From Sipunculus nudus (lineage: Eukaryota > Annelida > Sipuncula > Golfingiida > Sipunculidae): a stretch of DNA of 64,000 nucleotides. This document shows, piece after piece, positions 26,035 through 38,645 of this stretch. Positions within the stretch are counted from its first letter, which is position 1, and every line of letters starts with the position of its first letter. Both the position numbers and the translations under genes were made by a program. Location: NCBI GenBank assembly GCA_026874595.1, contig CM049307.1:76730643-76794642 (forward strand), written 5' to 3'. The notes beneath the pieces are model-generated. The model was not told the DNA's origin and ran no database searches. It saw nothing but the letters and a program-made list of their open reading frames with translations.

Positions 26035-26525
26035 GTTTTAAAGGGGCCGAATCACCTATAAAGCATGTTGAGTTAACACGAAAAATAGCTTCTTACCTTT
26101 AAAATAAATCTGTACCTGCCAAATTATTGCCTTGAAACCGTTTGCTTACTCCTGTAAACGAGTGTTAAAAACAGTGGACCGGGCGCGATCGCAAGTTGTC
26201 AACATAAACACAGCGCTTGGGGCTGTGGGCAACACGGAGCCACTACACGTGTCAATCAGGAGATGTCTTGACTGACTTCGCCAAAAATTATAATACATGT
26301 TCCCGCTGGCTAAAACAGAGAGTATTGCCCCTCTTGATCGGACCTCCGGTCACGCGGTCTTCCTATGGTGAACAGACACATTTGGATTGGGTTTACCAAC
26401 ACGCAGAGCCATAACAAGGTGTTAAACAGCTGTATGCCAGGAAATGGGACTGTGTGCTGGGATTGTTCTGGTGGGAAACTTTTGTATAAAGCAAAACCGA
26501 ACTGAAAGTGTAAAAGAAAAGATAT
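26035..26525 (-). repeat. Dispersed repeat family X, copy 2 (inverted)
   Basis: The reverse complement aligns with 9890-10645 in blocks (see copy 1). The left edge, AAAGGGGCCGAATCACCTATAAAGC, is sharp and preceded by TTTTA. The right edge fades after TTTCAGTTCGGTTTTGC read in the family orientation. No ORF of interest. Confidence 0.7.
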
Positions 26526-27988
26526 AATATTGCTCCTGTTTAGGTCCCTTCATGTGACCTCCAGTGACCAGCAGTGGGCTGTTTGTAGCTTGACAATGCA
26601 AGTGAATAAAATAGAGCCCCTCCCCCCTCCCCCCCCCCCCAAAAAAAAGAAATCAATAACTTGCCCTGTTTGTCAGCTTTTATTTTCAAATTTCAAATTA
26701 TACCAGATTAAATCTTTATGTGTACTTGCTGTGAAATCATATCCGCAGTGCTTACAGGAATAAATTATGCCATGGTCAAAGTTTGAACTAATATCTTTTG
26801 TACAATTAAATCTTGATTAAATAAAATTGTATCCTTGAAACAAATCTCTAACTATAGCAGTTACTATGTTACTAGCGAAAATATATTTCTTGCTAATTTG
26901 ATAAGGTACCTTATTTATGTTTCGGTCCAAAGCGTTTACATTTAATTAATATTGACCTATTTCAGGCCCGTTCATAGGAAATATTTAATGGTATTTTATG
27001 AATGTTTATAACTATGGACAAATACAGACGTCTGGTTTTGATATTAAGCATTCTTGAAATGTAACAACAGGTCGCAATAGTCGTAATAGCCCAATTTAGG
27101 GTTTGGTAGGAGAAGTAAGAATCATTATGGGCATCTAACTGTTTGTCCATTTTTTATTCGTGATGGCAGTCAAATGGACAGACAGACAGACGGACGGATG
27201 ACAGACAATTGATTATAACTATAGCTCAGATGACTTAAAGTAAGCTGAACCGAAAAGCGTAATGTATATCAACAGATTTGACAGTGTTACGGTTTTCTGG
27301 AGATCTTTGGTTATTTTTGCCATTTTCAGATAATGTTGCCCATGATGTCATTTAAATTCACAGATTGCCGACTTTTTTGCATCCATACCATAGGGTATTA
27401 CAGTTCATGAAATACACTTTATTTCAAAGCATCTTGAACAAGTATAAGCATGACGATAACCAAGAGATCATTCGCTGAAATTTAGTGTAAAAAAAGGTAT
27501 TTTCTGCCAAGTCAAGATTACCAAACTTCCCCCACACAATTGCTTTTGACTTTTTCTGACATTAAGGCCATACTCAGGAATCAAAATCAGAAGAGTCTCC
27601 TTTAGTTGCAATTTGTGTGAGGTTTAGCAACTATATCTGGTAAACTGCCTGTACTATATAGCCTGATATGAGTTCCGAATCCCTTAATCTGGTTTTACTT
27701 CACTGCTGATTTCGTCAAACTGACACCTTATAGAATACATCGACGATTGGTGCCTCTGGTTAATCACAATTATCATCATCAGTTAAAGTTTGGTTTCTTA
27801 TTTACTACGGGTTAATTGCTCCCAAATTTTGTTAATCTGACGCCGGCGTTCCCTACAGAGGGACCATTACTCCACTGCCGTTTTCTGAAACATAGACCCA
27901 AAGGATTAGCCATGTGTCTAAAATATTCTTGGTAGTTTGTTTATACCTTGATAGAAATGAGGGTAAACCCTCCCGATGATACGTATTT
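26526..27988. other. Intergenic DNA with a family G end
   Basis: At 27176-27250 a GGACAGACAGACAGACGGACGG block is followed by the family G terminal hairpin (TAGCTCAGATGACTTAAAGTAAGCTGAAC). The rest shows nothing recognisable. Confidence 0.4.
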
Positions 27989-28312
27989 ACAGATGTTGGA
28001 AAGTTTGCTTGAATCTGCGTTTGTGTTGGATCAGGCATTTCTATTGATCAGGCATTTCTATGGAAGTTCTAAGTATTGTCCCTTGTTTTTGTCCTCCCTT
28101 CTTGACACAAGGATTGTGGTCATTACACACATAGCTATAACATAGTATAGACAGATGTTGGAAAGTTTGCTTAAATCTGCGTTTGTGTTGGATCAGGCAT
28201 TTCTATTGATCAGGCATTTCTATGGAAGTTCCAAATATTGTCCCTTGTTGTTTTTCTCCCTTCTTGACACAGGGATTGTGATCATTACACACATAGCTAA
28301 AACGTAGTATCC
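27989..28312. repeat. Tandem duplication of the gene A terminal exon end
   Basis: Two ~162-bp direct copies start at 27989 and 28151 (both ACAGATGTTGGAAAGTTTGCTT). The right copy overlaps the last codons and stop of SLC16-like gene A. The left copy repeats those codons and the start of the 3' flank with about 10 differences. Because the left copy lies downstream of the stop, it does not alter the encoded product. Confidence 0.85.
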
Positions 28313-31200
28313 GCCGGCCAGGAAAAACACCGAGTCATACGAAGTTGTCCTGTCCCGGATAAAACCTGCAATACCCAAATATTTGATGATATAATAGTAT
28401 TGTTTTAAATGCATTAAGTATTAACCACTAATCTTTAAAATACACGTCAGGTTAATTTTGCGGAACAAAAGTAATGCAGAAATATAAGTTGTGAAAACGA
28501 TACTGGTAATTCAACACAAACCATATAAAATACAGGAAAATGGGACAAATTGTTTTGCTGATCAAAATCTGCGAAATTTTAATACCAACTTTTAATTAAT
28601 TTTACATCACTGCCACATTTGATTTATTTACAGATTTTTATTTGCTTAATTGTTTAGCAGAATCATCTTATGTTACACATGATAAATTATGTTTTCGCGG
28701 TTCCTTTTCCTTAAGCCGGGTGCATATTGCTCCTATACTGACGTATGCGTTTGTGGGTATTGTCGAATTTATATGAGAAGCTTCCCCACAAGATTTTACT
28801 CTGCCGTGTGACGGAAACAGGATTTCATTTTACATGCCAAAGAATTTTGGACAAAAGGTCGGCTCCGGTTAAGTATGAACACGGGAATCATTTTGAGGTC
28901 GTCGTTTTTTACATTTACGTAGTTGCGCATGGTCAAAAATCCGATCGGATTAATATCCGCTTTGCTTTAAAATTATAGTTGTTGTTGTTAGATTAAAACA
29001 ACACAGGCTTATCCATTGGACACTTGTTTAATAAATGTCGCATGATATCATATCATATTATAGGACACTAACACGTGATTATTTGTTTTGCACAAGTTCT
29101 TGTCACGCACCCGAGAGAGGTGTAGTCACCATGGACGCCAAATTTATCATCACCAAACTGAGGCCAAATAACCGGGTTATGACGTCAGAACCAAAGAGGT
29201 CGTACAGCGCCACTGGTATCATCACAATATGACCGCCTGCCATTTACGATTCCCTGAGAATAAAATTTGATGGCAACAGGGGATCCAATTTACCCAGTCA
29301 TTAGTATTTTGAGGAGTTTTCATCCCACATAAAATCGTGTATTTTACTATTTAATAAATAAATGGCGTTTTTATTTACCGGCCGGCAGCAGAAGAAGCTT
29401 GCTTATAAAAGGGGGCGTAATTGCCACTACAAGTAGTAAGTGGTTGTGCATATAAATATCCATGCACGGTATGTATTTTACTATACGAACCTTGTGCAAT
29501 TGTACAGAAATAGCTATATTCTATTCCAAATTATAGAACTAGTACCCAAGTTACTATACTTGTCAACAACTAGTTAGTACTAGATGCCAAACGTGGGTTT
29601 ATCATTTACTATATACTATAATGTCTACATCACGTTTCATTGACGAATATATTTTTATTATCCTTTCGAAGAAAACAGCTAAAGGTTAAACTCACGAAAT
29701 CCTCTGAATGTACATTACCTTAAATACTCACCTACCGCGAAGCCGTAAACAGTAAGAATGATGTACACGGACGTGAGAGTTCTACAAGCTGGCACCAGAA
29801 CGAGGCAGACACCGGTCAAACAAACACTAAGCGTTTGCAGATGCAAACGCCGCTCTTGCAATAAAGAAGAGTTACCAATAACTCCAAATGCCATTCTACC
29901 AATCAGACCTCTGACTCCGGTTAACGAGACGAACCATTTTGTGTCTTCATGTGTAAACCCCATGTCGGTGCCTTTGTCTGGGGCAAAAGCATACGTGATC
30001 GAAAACCCCATCTGAGCGATAAAAATGGCCATTGCATATACTGTAAAGTGAACCTCCTTGAAAAGCTTGAAGTCAAATGTTTCTTTCAACATGGTTAACA
30101 TTGTTCGAAATGTACCAGCTTTCTCGTCTCATTCCTTATAATGAGATGATGGCGTCACTTCCTGATTAAGGCTCCTGACGGAGCTGCTGTTTTGATGTTG
30201 TCCTTGTGAATTTTATTTTGTTCATTATTGGTTATAGGGTGGACCAATAACCACAACCACGTGCATTGTAGAACTATACCCGCTTTAATCAGCAAAGACC
30301 CCCGCCATGTGTACTTATTGAGGAGGAATCGAACCAGCGAACTCATAGTGGACACACCAAGAGCTGATCAAGCGTTATTAATGCCAGCAGCTTCTGAACG
30401 TCTCTTGTCAAAAAATGTTTGAACAGATACAATGGCTGACAGATACATAAATGCAAAGCCGATACATAAAATAAATACAAGACATGATTAAAATCTGCGT
30501 GTACTAAATCGAAGAAAATCAATTGTACAAACAAATATGGTTATGCAAATCATATTGGAACTCATAATTGCTACCATGGGGATGACAGTTACTCAATGCA
30601 ATGTTATACAGCACCTTTAATATGATGCATGTGTAAAAGTTCTTATAGCAATGATATGCGGGTATTGGTGTATTTTGTGGTATGGCCTAGTAATTATTAT
30701 TTCATTTTCTTTTTTTCTAGTAGAATCAAACTCTACGGACGACATATTTCAACCAGACAATCCAATACATTTATATTATTTTATCTGCTACTAAATTAAA
30801 TCAAATGGAACGCAAGTCTTGGATCCAAGTTTGACGTCAATGAGGAACTTCTGCATTTTCTAATGCGTGTGCGGGAGCCACGTGTAATAACTTATAAAAT
30901 GAGCCGCAAGATGGCACTTATAGATTAATGGGTGCTCTCGTCTCGTTGCATATAGTATCACGAATACTAATTCGGTGACTATTAAGTAATCATTTGAAAT
31001 TATACCTATTCACTCAGAAAATAAACCTGAACGTACTAATAGACATGTTGATCACCACAATTTAGGATTAGTTATTTATGAAGGCACATACCAACAATCA
31101 AGCCGTAGGCCATGGTGAATACTTCGAGACTCGGGGAAAGATAGGCGATGACGAAGCCTCCACTCTGTTAGAAGAAAAGGTATTTTAATAGGTATGAAAA

Positions 31201-31371
31201 GGGTATTTTAGGTATCCAAATACGAATACCCTTTCTAAGGTATTTTGAATTACCCTTTTATAAAATACCTTATAAAAGGTATTTCAGAAATACCTTTCAC
31301 AAGGTATTTTATAAAAGGGTATTTCAAAATACCTTTAAAAGGGTATTCGTATTTGGACACTTAAAATACCC
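31201..31371. repeat. Foldback with 71-bp arms
   Basis: 31201-31271 and 31301-31371 are reverse complements with about 66 of 71 positions matching, separated by 29 bp. The arms consist of GGTATTTT/AAAATACC words plus TATCCAAATACGAATACCC. It lies 17 bp inside the left terminal repeat of the 10.9-kb segment. Confidence 0.9.
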
Positions 31372-31718
31372 TTACATTTAATAAGGTATTTTTAAATACC
31401 TTAAATTATTAATCAAGCAAATGATACTGTTTGTTAATGAAAAAAAGTTCATACACTGATTTATCCATTTAGATGTTAATATATACATTACACAGTGATA
31501 TAGGGATATGGACAAATCACTGAAAAAAAAAACAAGAATGTCTCTTAATTGTTGGGCATATCTATATATTTCCATGGAAATAGTAATAATTCCTGGTCTT
31601 ATAATCTTACTGAAAATATTTATTTTTTTCTTTTTTTTTAAATATGTTAATGAGGATGATTTATTTTTTTTCTATAATCCTACTATTATAACATTCCTTT
31701 GAGTATGAATAGTTGGGT

Positions 31719-31917
31719 TTATTTAAGAACTTCATACATTTTATATGATTTATTTCTTGAAGTGAAGTAATTGTTACACAAGTTGAAATTACAGGTTTTA
31801 TCAACTGAGCTTTCATTACTTGAACTTATCTCACGTTTCTTTACAACATGAACCTTTACATCCTCCAAAAAAGGACAGGTAGCAGTTGGTAAGCTAATTC
31901 CAGCCCCTCCTCGGTAA
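31719..31917 (-). CDS. Candidate 3' exon inside the transposon-like segment
   Basis: A minus-strand open frame of about 66 codons ends in a stop at 31719 and is preceded by a pyrimidine-rich tract. Its composition (LPTATCPFLEDVKVHVVKKR, Asn/Ser-rich end) looks more protein-like than its surroundings. No domain is recognised. If the large segment is an autonomous transposon, this could be the end of its gene, but there is no direct evidence. Confidence 0.2.
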
Positions 31918-32202
31918 AAAAAATATTTAAAACAGCAATACACAATAGATCTGAATGACACTGACACTTCCTTAACTTAACTATACAGTTACATTCGGTT
32001 CAAATGAATACTACCTGCCACTGCTTGTCAAGACAATCTGTCTATAGGATAACATTTTCATAAAGTACTGTATAAATTATAGAGTTTATATGTGCTGAAT
32101 AATATCTATGGCACTTAAACTAAACATGTTCCTCAAAAATGCCAAAAATAAAAATTAATTATAACTGAATGAAATATATAAAGTGATGTTGAAATACACA
32201 AC

Positions 32203-33040
32203 AGTACAAAGTATATGTGCCTCTGCCTTCACTCACTATATGATAGGGACATGATCTGTTCTTGTTTTGCCTGTTATACTTGTTTCAAATTATTGTTTAG
32301 TGTGTTTTTTAGTTATAAATATTAAGGAGGGATCAGTGTATCACCATGCTTCATCAAACAGTGAATGTGGTGGGCCTCACACACCCGAAGTATATGTACC
32401 ACTTCCTCCATTCACTATATGATAGGGACATGATCTGTTCTTCTTTTGCTTGTTTTATACTTGTTTCAAATTATTGTTTAGTGTGTTTTTTAGTTATAAA
32501 TATTAAGTAGGGATTAGTGTATCACCATGCTCCATCAAACAGTGAATGTGGTGGGCCTCACACACCCGAAGTATATGTACCACTTCCTCCATTCACTATA
32601 TGATAGGGACATGATCTGTTCTTGTTTTGCTTGTTTTATACTTGTTTCAAATTATTGTTTAGTGTGTTTTTTAGTTATAAATATTAAGGAGGGATTAGTG
32701 TATCACCATGCTCCATCAAACAGTGAATGTGGTGGGCCTCACACACCCGAAGTATATGTACCACTTCCTCCATTCACTATATGATAGGGACCTGATCTGT
32801 TCTTCTTTTGCTTGTTTTATACTTGTTTCAAATTATTGTTTAGTGTGTTTTTTAGTTATAAATATTAAGGAGGGATCAGTGTATCACCATGCTCCATCAA
32901 ACAGTGAATGTGGTGGGCCTCACAGACCCAAAGTATATGTGCAACTTCCTTCACTCACTATATGATAGGGACATGATCTGTTCTTGTTTTGCTTGTTTTA
33001 TACTTGTTTCAAATTGTTGTTTAGTGTGTCTTTTAGGCTT
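32203..33040 (+). repeat. 181-bp tandem repeat, about 4.6 copies
   Basis: ATGCTCCATCAAACAGTGAA-type starts occur at 32345, 32527, 32708 and 32889, with a partial copy before the first and after the last. Units are at least 95 percent alike by eye. Overlapping ORFs with near-identical products at 32527 and 32708 are by-products of the repeat, not genes. Confidence 0.95.
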
Positions 33041-36000
33041 TTACTAGTAAATTATAAACTTTAGCTCGGTTGACTCATAGTCAGTTGAGCTAAAAATTAC
33101 AACATTTGCCTGATAATAACTGATATGTGAAGGATTAATGTTAGAAATAATAAAATACATAGCTATTTTTTAATGCCGACTTTCACCTGGTACCTCAAAT
33201 CAGTGACTTTTCAAAGTTTCACTGTTGGTTGCTGTTGTCAGAGTATGCCAAATGGTCTGAAACATCCTTAATCTCTGAGGTTTTACATATAGAGATAATG
33301 TCAAGGGGAACTTATGGCTTTTTTGTAGAGTTCAAATAAAAGAATTATTAGCAAATGCTGCCAATGAACATACCACATAAGCTGTACTGGTGCAAAATGT
33401 TGCTGAGCAAGAGAACCAGCCCAGCAAGGATAGTGACTGTGTAAGTATCACCATTGACCACTGCTGTAAGGCCTGACTAAGGTAAAAAAGGCAGGGCCAT
33501 GATGTACATCACAGACAGTGATGTCATGGGCCATATCTGGGTCACGCGACCAAACACTGCACAGTATCGGAGTCTGGTTGTAGCCCTGATACATTAGTAT
33601 GTGCAGGGGCAACAAGTAATTAGAGCTTGTTGGAGATTAAGTGGCAATTTGTACTGAAGGTAGAGGTTCAAACTACCTGGTAACTGTCTAACAGTCAAAC
33701 GGCTCAAATGTTAACTTTGTGAAGTTAGCAGAACTGGCATTTATCTGAGGAGAAACAATTAGTTGTATCAAGTGCAAATGGTCATCACAAGTCTCTGCTG
33801 TATGGGCTAAACAGCAGGAACATGTGGAAATGATGGGATTTTATGTTTATATGTGTAATATTATGGAATATACAGTATATACAGAAATTTACAGTACCAA
33901 ATTTCTTAAAATGAGGATTCCAAAAGCCCCAGATATGTGCTTAATATATATTGTGCAGAGTTGTTTAATATTAAAATTCTTCAACCCTTCAGTTGTGTTT
34001 GTCTAATCAAAGTTTGGCTTTTGAAATGCCATCACTACTGCCTGGATACTCGTTGTCACTATTTCAAGTGACCTAAGAACAATATACACAGTTACTAAGT
34101 TATTGTACTATGTAAATGGCACTCTTCATATTTTTTTTTGCTAAACAAGAAATGTCATATGTCTGCCTCTATCAACACTGACTGCATGTAATAGCCCTGT
34201 GTGAACTGGAGATGCTTGTTTGAGTGGCCTACTTTTAGGCAGTGCAGGGACAGATGACAAAGGGTCATAGTTTGAACTATGAAGTTATAATACTATAACT
34301 TCACGGTTGACCAAATGTCAACTGAGATGAATACAATCAAAGTTGTACATTACATTCTTTTCTGTCATCATGACAAACTTCTCTTCTTCTGCTTAGAGGG
34401 CGTTAAAATGCTGGTTCAAACACTTCATCTGAAATATTAAAATATATAATTTCATATTATCATTGATTTATACAGTTGTGTGTGGATTAAAAATGGTAAT
34501 GTCTTATGTTAAGACTAAATTTATTCAAAAGTAGTTCTCATTTCTACATTATATATATTAAATAATTTACCTTATTTATATTTTTGTAGTATGTCTGCCA
34601 TGCTAGTACATTATTAATGCCCACTAAACATTCATTTCATTTCCAAGAAGTTGCCAAATTCTTAAACCACACTTGAAATATGTGTTTTTTTTTGTTTTTT
34701 GGGGGGGGGGGGATAAAAGTCTGATCCAAATCGCTTTGCTTAAATTAAATTCTAGACAACCAATGAACTAATTTACTAATTTCCCGGTGCTAATTTATAT
34801 GTGCCTTGGGAAAATCACAGTCATAAAACATCACATAGATAGGTAGGATAATATGTTTTCTACCTGGAGTATGGATACCAACCTAAATGATTTAATGAAG
34901 GAGACACCTATAACTTGTAGTAATCTTGAACTTCCTGCATCTGGTGTGCTTGGTGTACTTGACCAATCATGTGTTGCTGCAATTTTTTCGGAAGTTTTAA
35001 ATTCACTTCAACCTGCTTTGCATCCTAACTTCAGAAATCTGCTAATTAGAACAAAGACCACACCACTTATTATCCTTGTTGTTTTAAGTTGTACCCAATT
35101 TTACACAGAGCTTTTACATAGAGCACTAAATGAGCCTATCTAAAAAAATTAATATGCCCTAGTATAACAATATACTTGAAGGCAGGTTAAATATGTTAAT
35201 TATCTCCATATTCTAATTACCAGTATTTCAGAATATTGAAATTTATCAACAATTATCTTCTGGTGTTTAAAAAAAGGGACCCATGATCCAAGGCACTCAG
35301 CTGAAGTAGTTTAAAAGAATATTTGTATACATTCTAGCATGTACTTTGCAGGTGAATATACCTGATGCATGGAAAACATGGAACTCTGTAAAATGTATTA
35401 AAAAATGTGGAGACAAACTAAAATATCATGATTTATGCTTAATCTGTTAAATGAAATTAAACAAGTGACATACAGGTCATGACACTCAGCTGCTCTGTGA
35501 TACAGAGACATCCTTAGACTTAGATTGCTGCCATTTTAGCAATTGTTTGCAATTGTGTCTGCAGCAGTTAAGTGGAAGGATGCAAATGATGCCTAAGTGA
35601 TGCATGTTTTTTCAACTAGTGCTGCACAAATATAAAAAAGTTGTTTGTTTAGCTGAATTGATATTGAGACATATCAACCCTGATTTTTTAGGTTTGCAAT
35701 CATATCAATAATAATGCATAAAAATAAAGAAAATATAGATGGTGGTGATCATGGTGGTACCAATTTTGCACAAGTGATATGTTCACAAAATTTCAGACAA
35801 ATCAATACCATCAAAACTGACCTATCAATGAATTTCATACATCAACAGCACAAAATATTATTAATTTGCAATTGTATCAGCAACAGTCCTAAAGAATTGA
35901 CTTGGCTGATTTTCCTAATATTTTAATTGTGATATGGATATATTTGCAGATAATACATGACCTTTTATCCATTTTGAGATGAATGCAAGACTTGTGTTTT

Positions 36001-36879
36001 TAAAGCCTGAAATAAGTCGTCAAAACACACAAAAGCACATAACTTACAGAACGTAGGTTACAATGACTTAATTTGGTATGTGATATTGCAAAGACCTACC
36101 TAGGTGTTAAGTTATAAATTTCCAGGTCAAACACATATAGTTTGTGCCCTGTTAACAGACAAACAGATCATCATACTATTGACATACAGTAAGTGAAGCT
36201 AAAAATTCACTTAGGTGTACCTTACAAATCAGGTTGAAGAAATATCCATTATTACAGATAAGCATCTAGAATCAAGGCCTTATGTTAACATTACACCATG
36301 TAGTAACTGAAATAAGTGGAGAATCCATTAAGAAGAATATATTCAGCACTGCAGATAAAGATGGATAACTTTACATATCTGACCTATGTTAAAATTAATA
36401 CAAAAGCATTTCTTATTATTATAAAACATTTTTAAGACTAAAAACAAACATAAATGTAACAATAGTCGTAAAGATATATAAATTTAACAATAAAAAAATT
36501 CACTCTATAAGTTTTGAAAACCTGTGTAAACTGTGTATGATTGCTCTGTAAACAATTAAAACAGTTTTTTCTCATAAAAATTTGTTCCACTGCAAGTAAA
36601 TTAGACACAAGAACAAAATTTGGAGGTGGGGAGGGGTGGTGGTGGTATATGGGTGATTGCCAGGACAGCTGATCAGACCTGGACAACATGGTCTCATAGG
36701 TGGGTGGACTGCCTCTTCCCAAGAAGAATATCTTTTTGGAAGGGGGGGGGGGGGGCACATTATCAAAAAAATCAATAAGCTAAAGATAGTGACTGATAAA
36801 AGGTCATTGCTATAGCTCAAATGACTTATAAAATTAGCCAAAAAATACAATATCATTATAAGCTGAAATTTAAACTTAC
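33041..36879. other. Interior of the transposon-like segment, no confident gene
   Basis: A family G-type hairpin (TTTAGCTCGGTTGACTCATAGTCAGTTGAGCTAAA) lies at 33060-33094. Family G-like starts lie near 35273 and 35460, and another end at about 36815-36840. A 96-codon plus-strand ORF (34853-35143) has mixed composition but no domain. Poly-G tracts occur at 34700-34711 and 36740-36753. Confidence 0.4.
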
Positions 36880-37071
36880 ATAATTTCCTAGGTATATTGG
36901 GGAAGTTAGCCAGGTTGTATCCAATTCTTTTTTGTATGCAATGTTGTTGTTGAGGCTGTAGGATTCTGTCTTGATCATTTTGTTCTGCAACCTTTCCCAG
37001 GATCTGGCTATGCCTTATCTGCATCAAATTATCAGGTCGTCCATGTTTCTGTATATTACAGCCAGTTCCTG
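36880..37071 (-). CDS. Candidate internal exon, unrecognised
   Basis: On the minus strand an acceptor (TTAATTTAAG or AAGCAG) and the consensus donor GTAAGT (36874-36879) bound about 190 bp. One of the three frames is open, with hydrophilic Gln-rich content (RILQPQQQHCIQKRIGYNL). Its phase does not match the next upstream candidate exon, so the two cannot be joined directly. No family recognised. Confidence 0.25.
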
Positions 37072-38053
37072 CTTAAATTAAAAGAACCATTGACAACTGC
37101 TGCATGATGTGTCAGTCCTGTGCTAATACTGAGATATTTACTCTGATAGGTTTGAGAGTACCAAACACAGAGGTTATAAACTTATGTATACTATGCACAT
37201 GTTTTAAATCATTACTGTTTTAATTATCTATGTTTTTTATCAGAAGCATCAATACAGTGTACATAATACTTTTTTATGGTAAGGTGCACCTGTGCACCAC
37301 AGCTTGTACAACTGGGAGCATAAAAGTAATTTCAAGATGAACAAAAACATTGTCATTAGTTATTTTTATTATGGCTATATTATAATTTATACACATATTT
37401 CAGTGCAGTGAAAAATAAGCTAAGGGTTTGAACTTGGACAGAATGGAACCTTGATAATATCCTTCAAAAAATAAAAGCTCTGATCAATGGATCTATATAC
37501 ATGTAGTGTCTAGTGTGACATCATGTTTTACTGTTAAAATGTCCTTGTTTGATCACCTGGACTGTCAGCTGTGCATGTGCCTAATGGTCCTGCAGTTATG
37601 TCCTAGTCACATTGTGCACCTTGCAGTAATACAGTGGGTGCACAATACTGTTTTCAGGTGCATCTGTGCACCTAGGCACCTGGTATTCCTAACACTGCAA
37701 TAAAGTTGGGATTGGGAGGTAGGGATATCTCTCCGGCCCCCCCCCCCCCATTTTTAGTAAGGTGGGATGGTCAATGTAATCACCCCTCCCCCCCCCCCGC
37801 CCAAATCACATAATCATTTTTACATATTGGAAATGAAATATATTAATAATAAGAATTAAAGACCGTGACTGCATTTTGAAATAAATCTAAACCTGGGTTA
37901 GAATTAAAATAAATAATAATTCTTAAACTGTAGACCAAGTAAACTGCCCATGCAGGCCTTGTAAAAACTGATACAGAAGACCATGTCTATGTGTTTATAT
38001 AAATGTGTGTGTTTATAAAGGGTGACTGGGCCTTTTATCTTCCCTTTCAGAAG

Positions 38054-38166
38054 TGGGGCTTTGTCTGACGACTTTTAATATTTCGGGCGGGGGGGGGGGG
38101 GGAGGCCGGGATGTTCCCAACCGGAAATGACGCTGGTGCCGCCATCTTCAATTCCCTGGGCCCACT
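38054..38166 (-). CDS. Candidate second exon of a minus-strand gene
   Basis: After the acceptor TTGGTTCAGTTCAG (38167 onward) an open frame continues in phase 0 from the candidate first exon at 38465-38554. It contains AAGATGGCGGC, a YY1-site-like start region, and a poly-C tract that would encode a proline run. The 3' border is unclear. The join is in frame, which is the main support. The YY1/ETS-like GC-rich sequence could equally be a promoter. Confidence 0.25.
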
Positions 38167-38464
38167 CTGAACTGAACCAAGAAACCAATCCATCTGAATC
38201 TTTATTTATTGGAGCCATCTATGAAAAATTCCAATTAGAAATTTGTAATAATAAGTTTCTGATGATCTTTTCCCGTTTATAGTGAAATAATAAGCAAAAC
38301 CAATTCTAGGAATCAAGATCGGCGGGAGATACGTTATTGTTAAGCCGGCACCAAACGTTTATAATATAATATGAGGCACGGTAGTAATCGCAGTTCATAA
38401 TAATGAAAAACTGCAACCAACATTTGTATTTTTCAAGAAAATTCATATTTCATTCAATACTTAC

Positions 38465-38554
38465 CTGAATACTAGTTACTTGCTTCTGCAGCTCTTGTAG
38501 TTGTACACGTGTTCTTTTAATCGTCTGCACTGTGGTGCGCGCGGCTTGTATCAT
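38465..38554 (-). CDS. Candidate first exon encoding a basic coiled coil
   Basis: ATG at 38554 opens 30 codons ending exactly at CAG|GTAAGT (38465). The product is rich in Gln, Arg and Thr with heptad-like spacing (RVQLQELQKQVTSIQ), as in N-terminal coiled coils. It lies in a locally GC-rich, CpG-containing zone within the 10.9-kb segment, immediately outside the Ty3/gypsy insertion. Could be the 5' end of an element-encoded gene; family unknown. Confidence 0.3.
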
Positions 38555-38640
38555 GTGACTATGGCACGTGACGAACTGACGATTTAAGAAATCACCAGTG
38601 TGGACGTCTACTGGCAATAGCGTAAACTAATTTTATGAAG

Positions 38641-38645
38641 CGCGG
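38641..38645. repeat. 5-bp target-site duplication (left)
   Basis: CGCGG directly precedes the LTR start TGTTGTGACC. The same CGCGG at 41955-41959 directly follows the LTR end CACCACA. Confidence 0.85.

Noticed and set aside
32527-32965. Two 85-codon ORFs with nearly identical products
   Set aside because: They are the same frame of a 181-bp tandem repeat, read in two successive units.
33374-33436. 63-bp minus-strand candidate exon (phase 1 to 1) with hydrophobic content resembling an MCT helix
   Set aside because: Both splice sites are weak, the resemblance is only hydrophobicity, and gene A already has its helices assigned.
36438-37027. Long minus-strand ORF 36572-37027 as one exon
   Set aside because: Its downstream half is proline/glycine sequence derived from a poly-C tract. 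Only 36880-37071 has splice sites and balanced composition.
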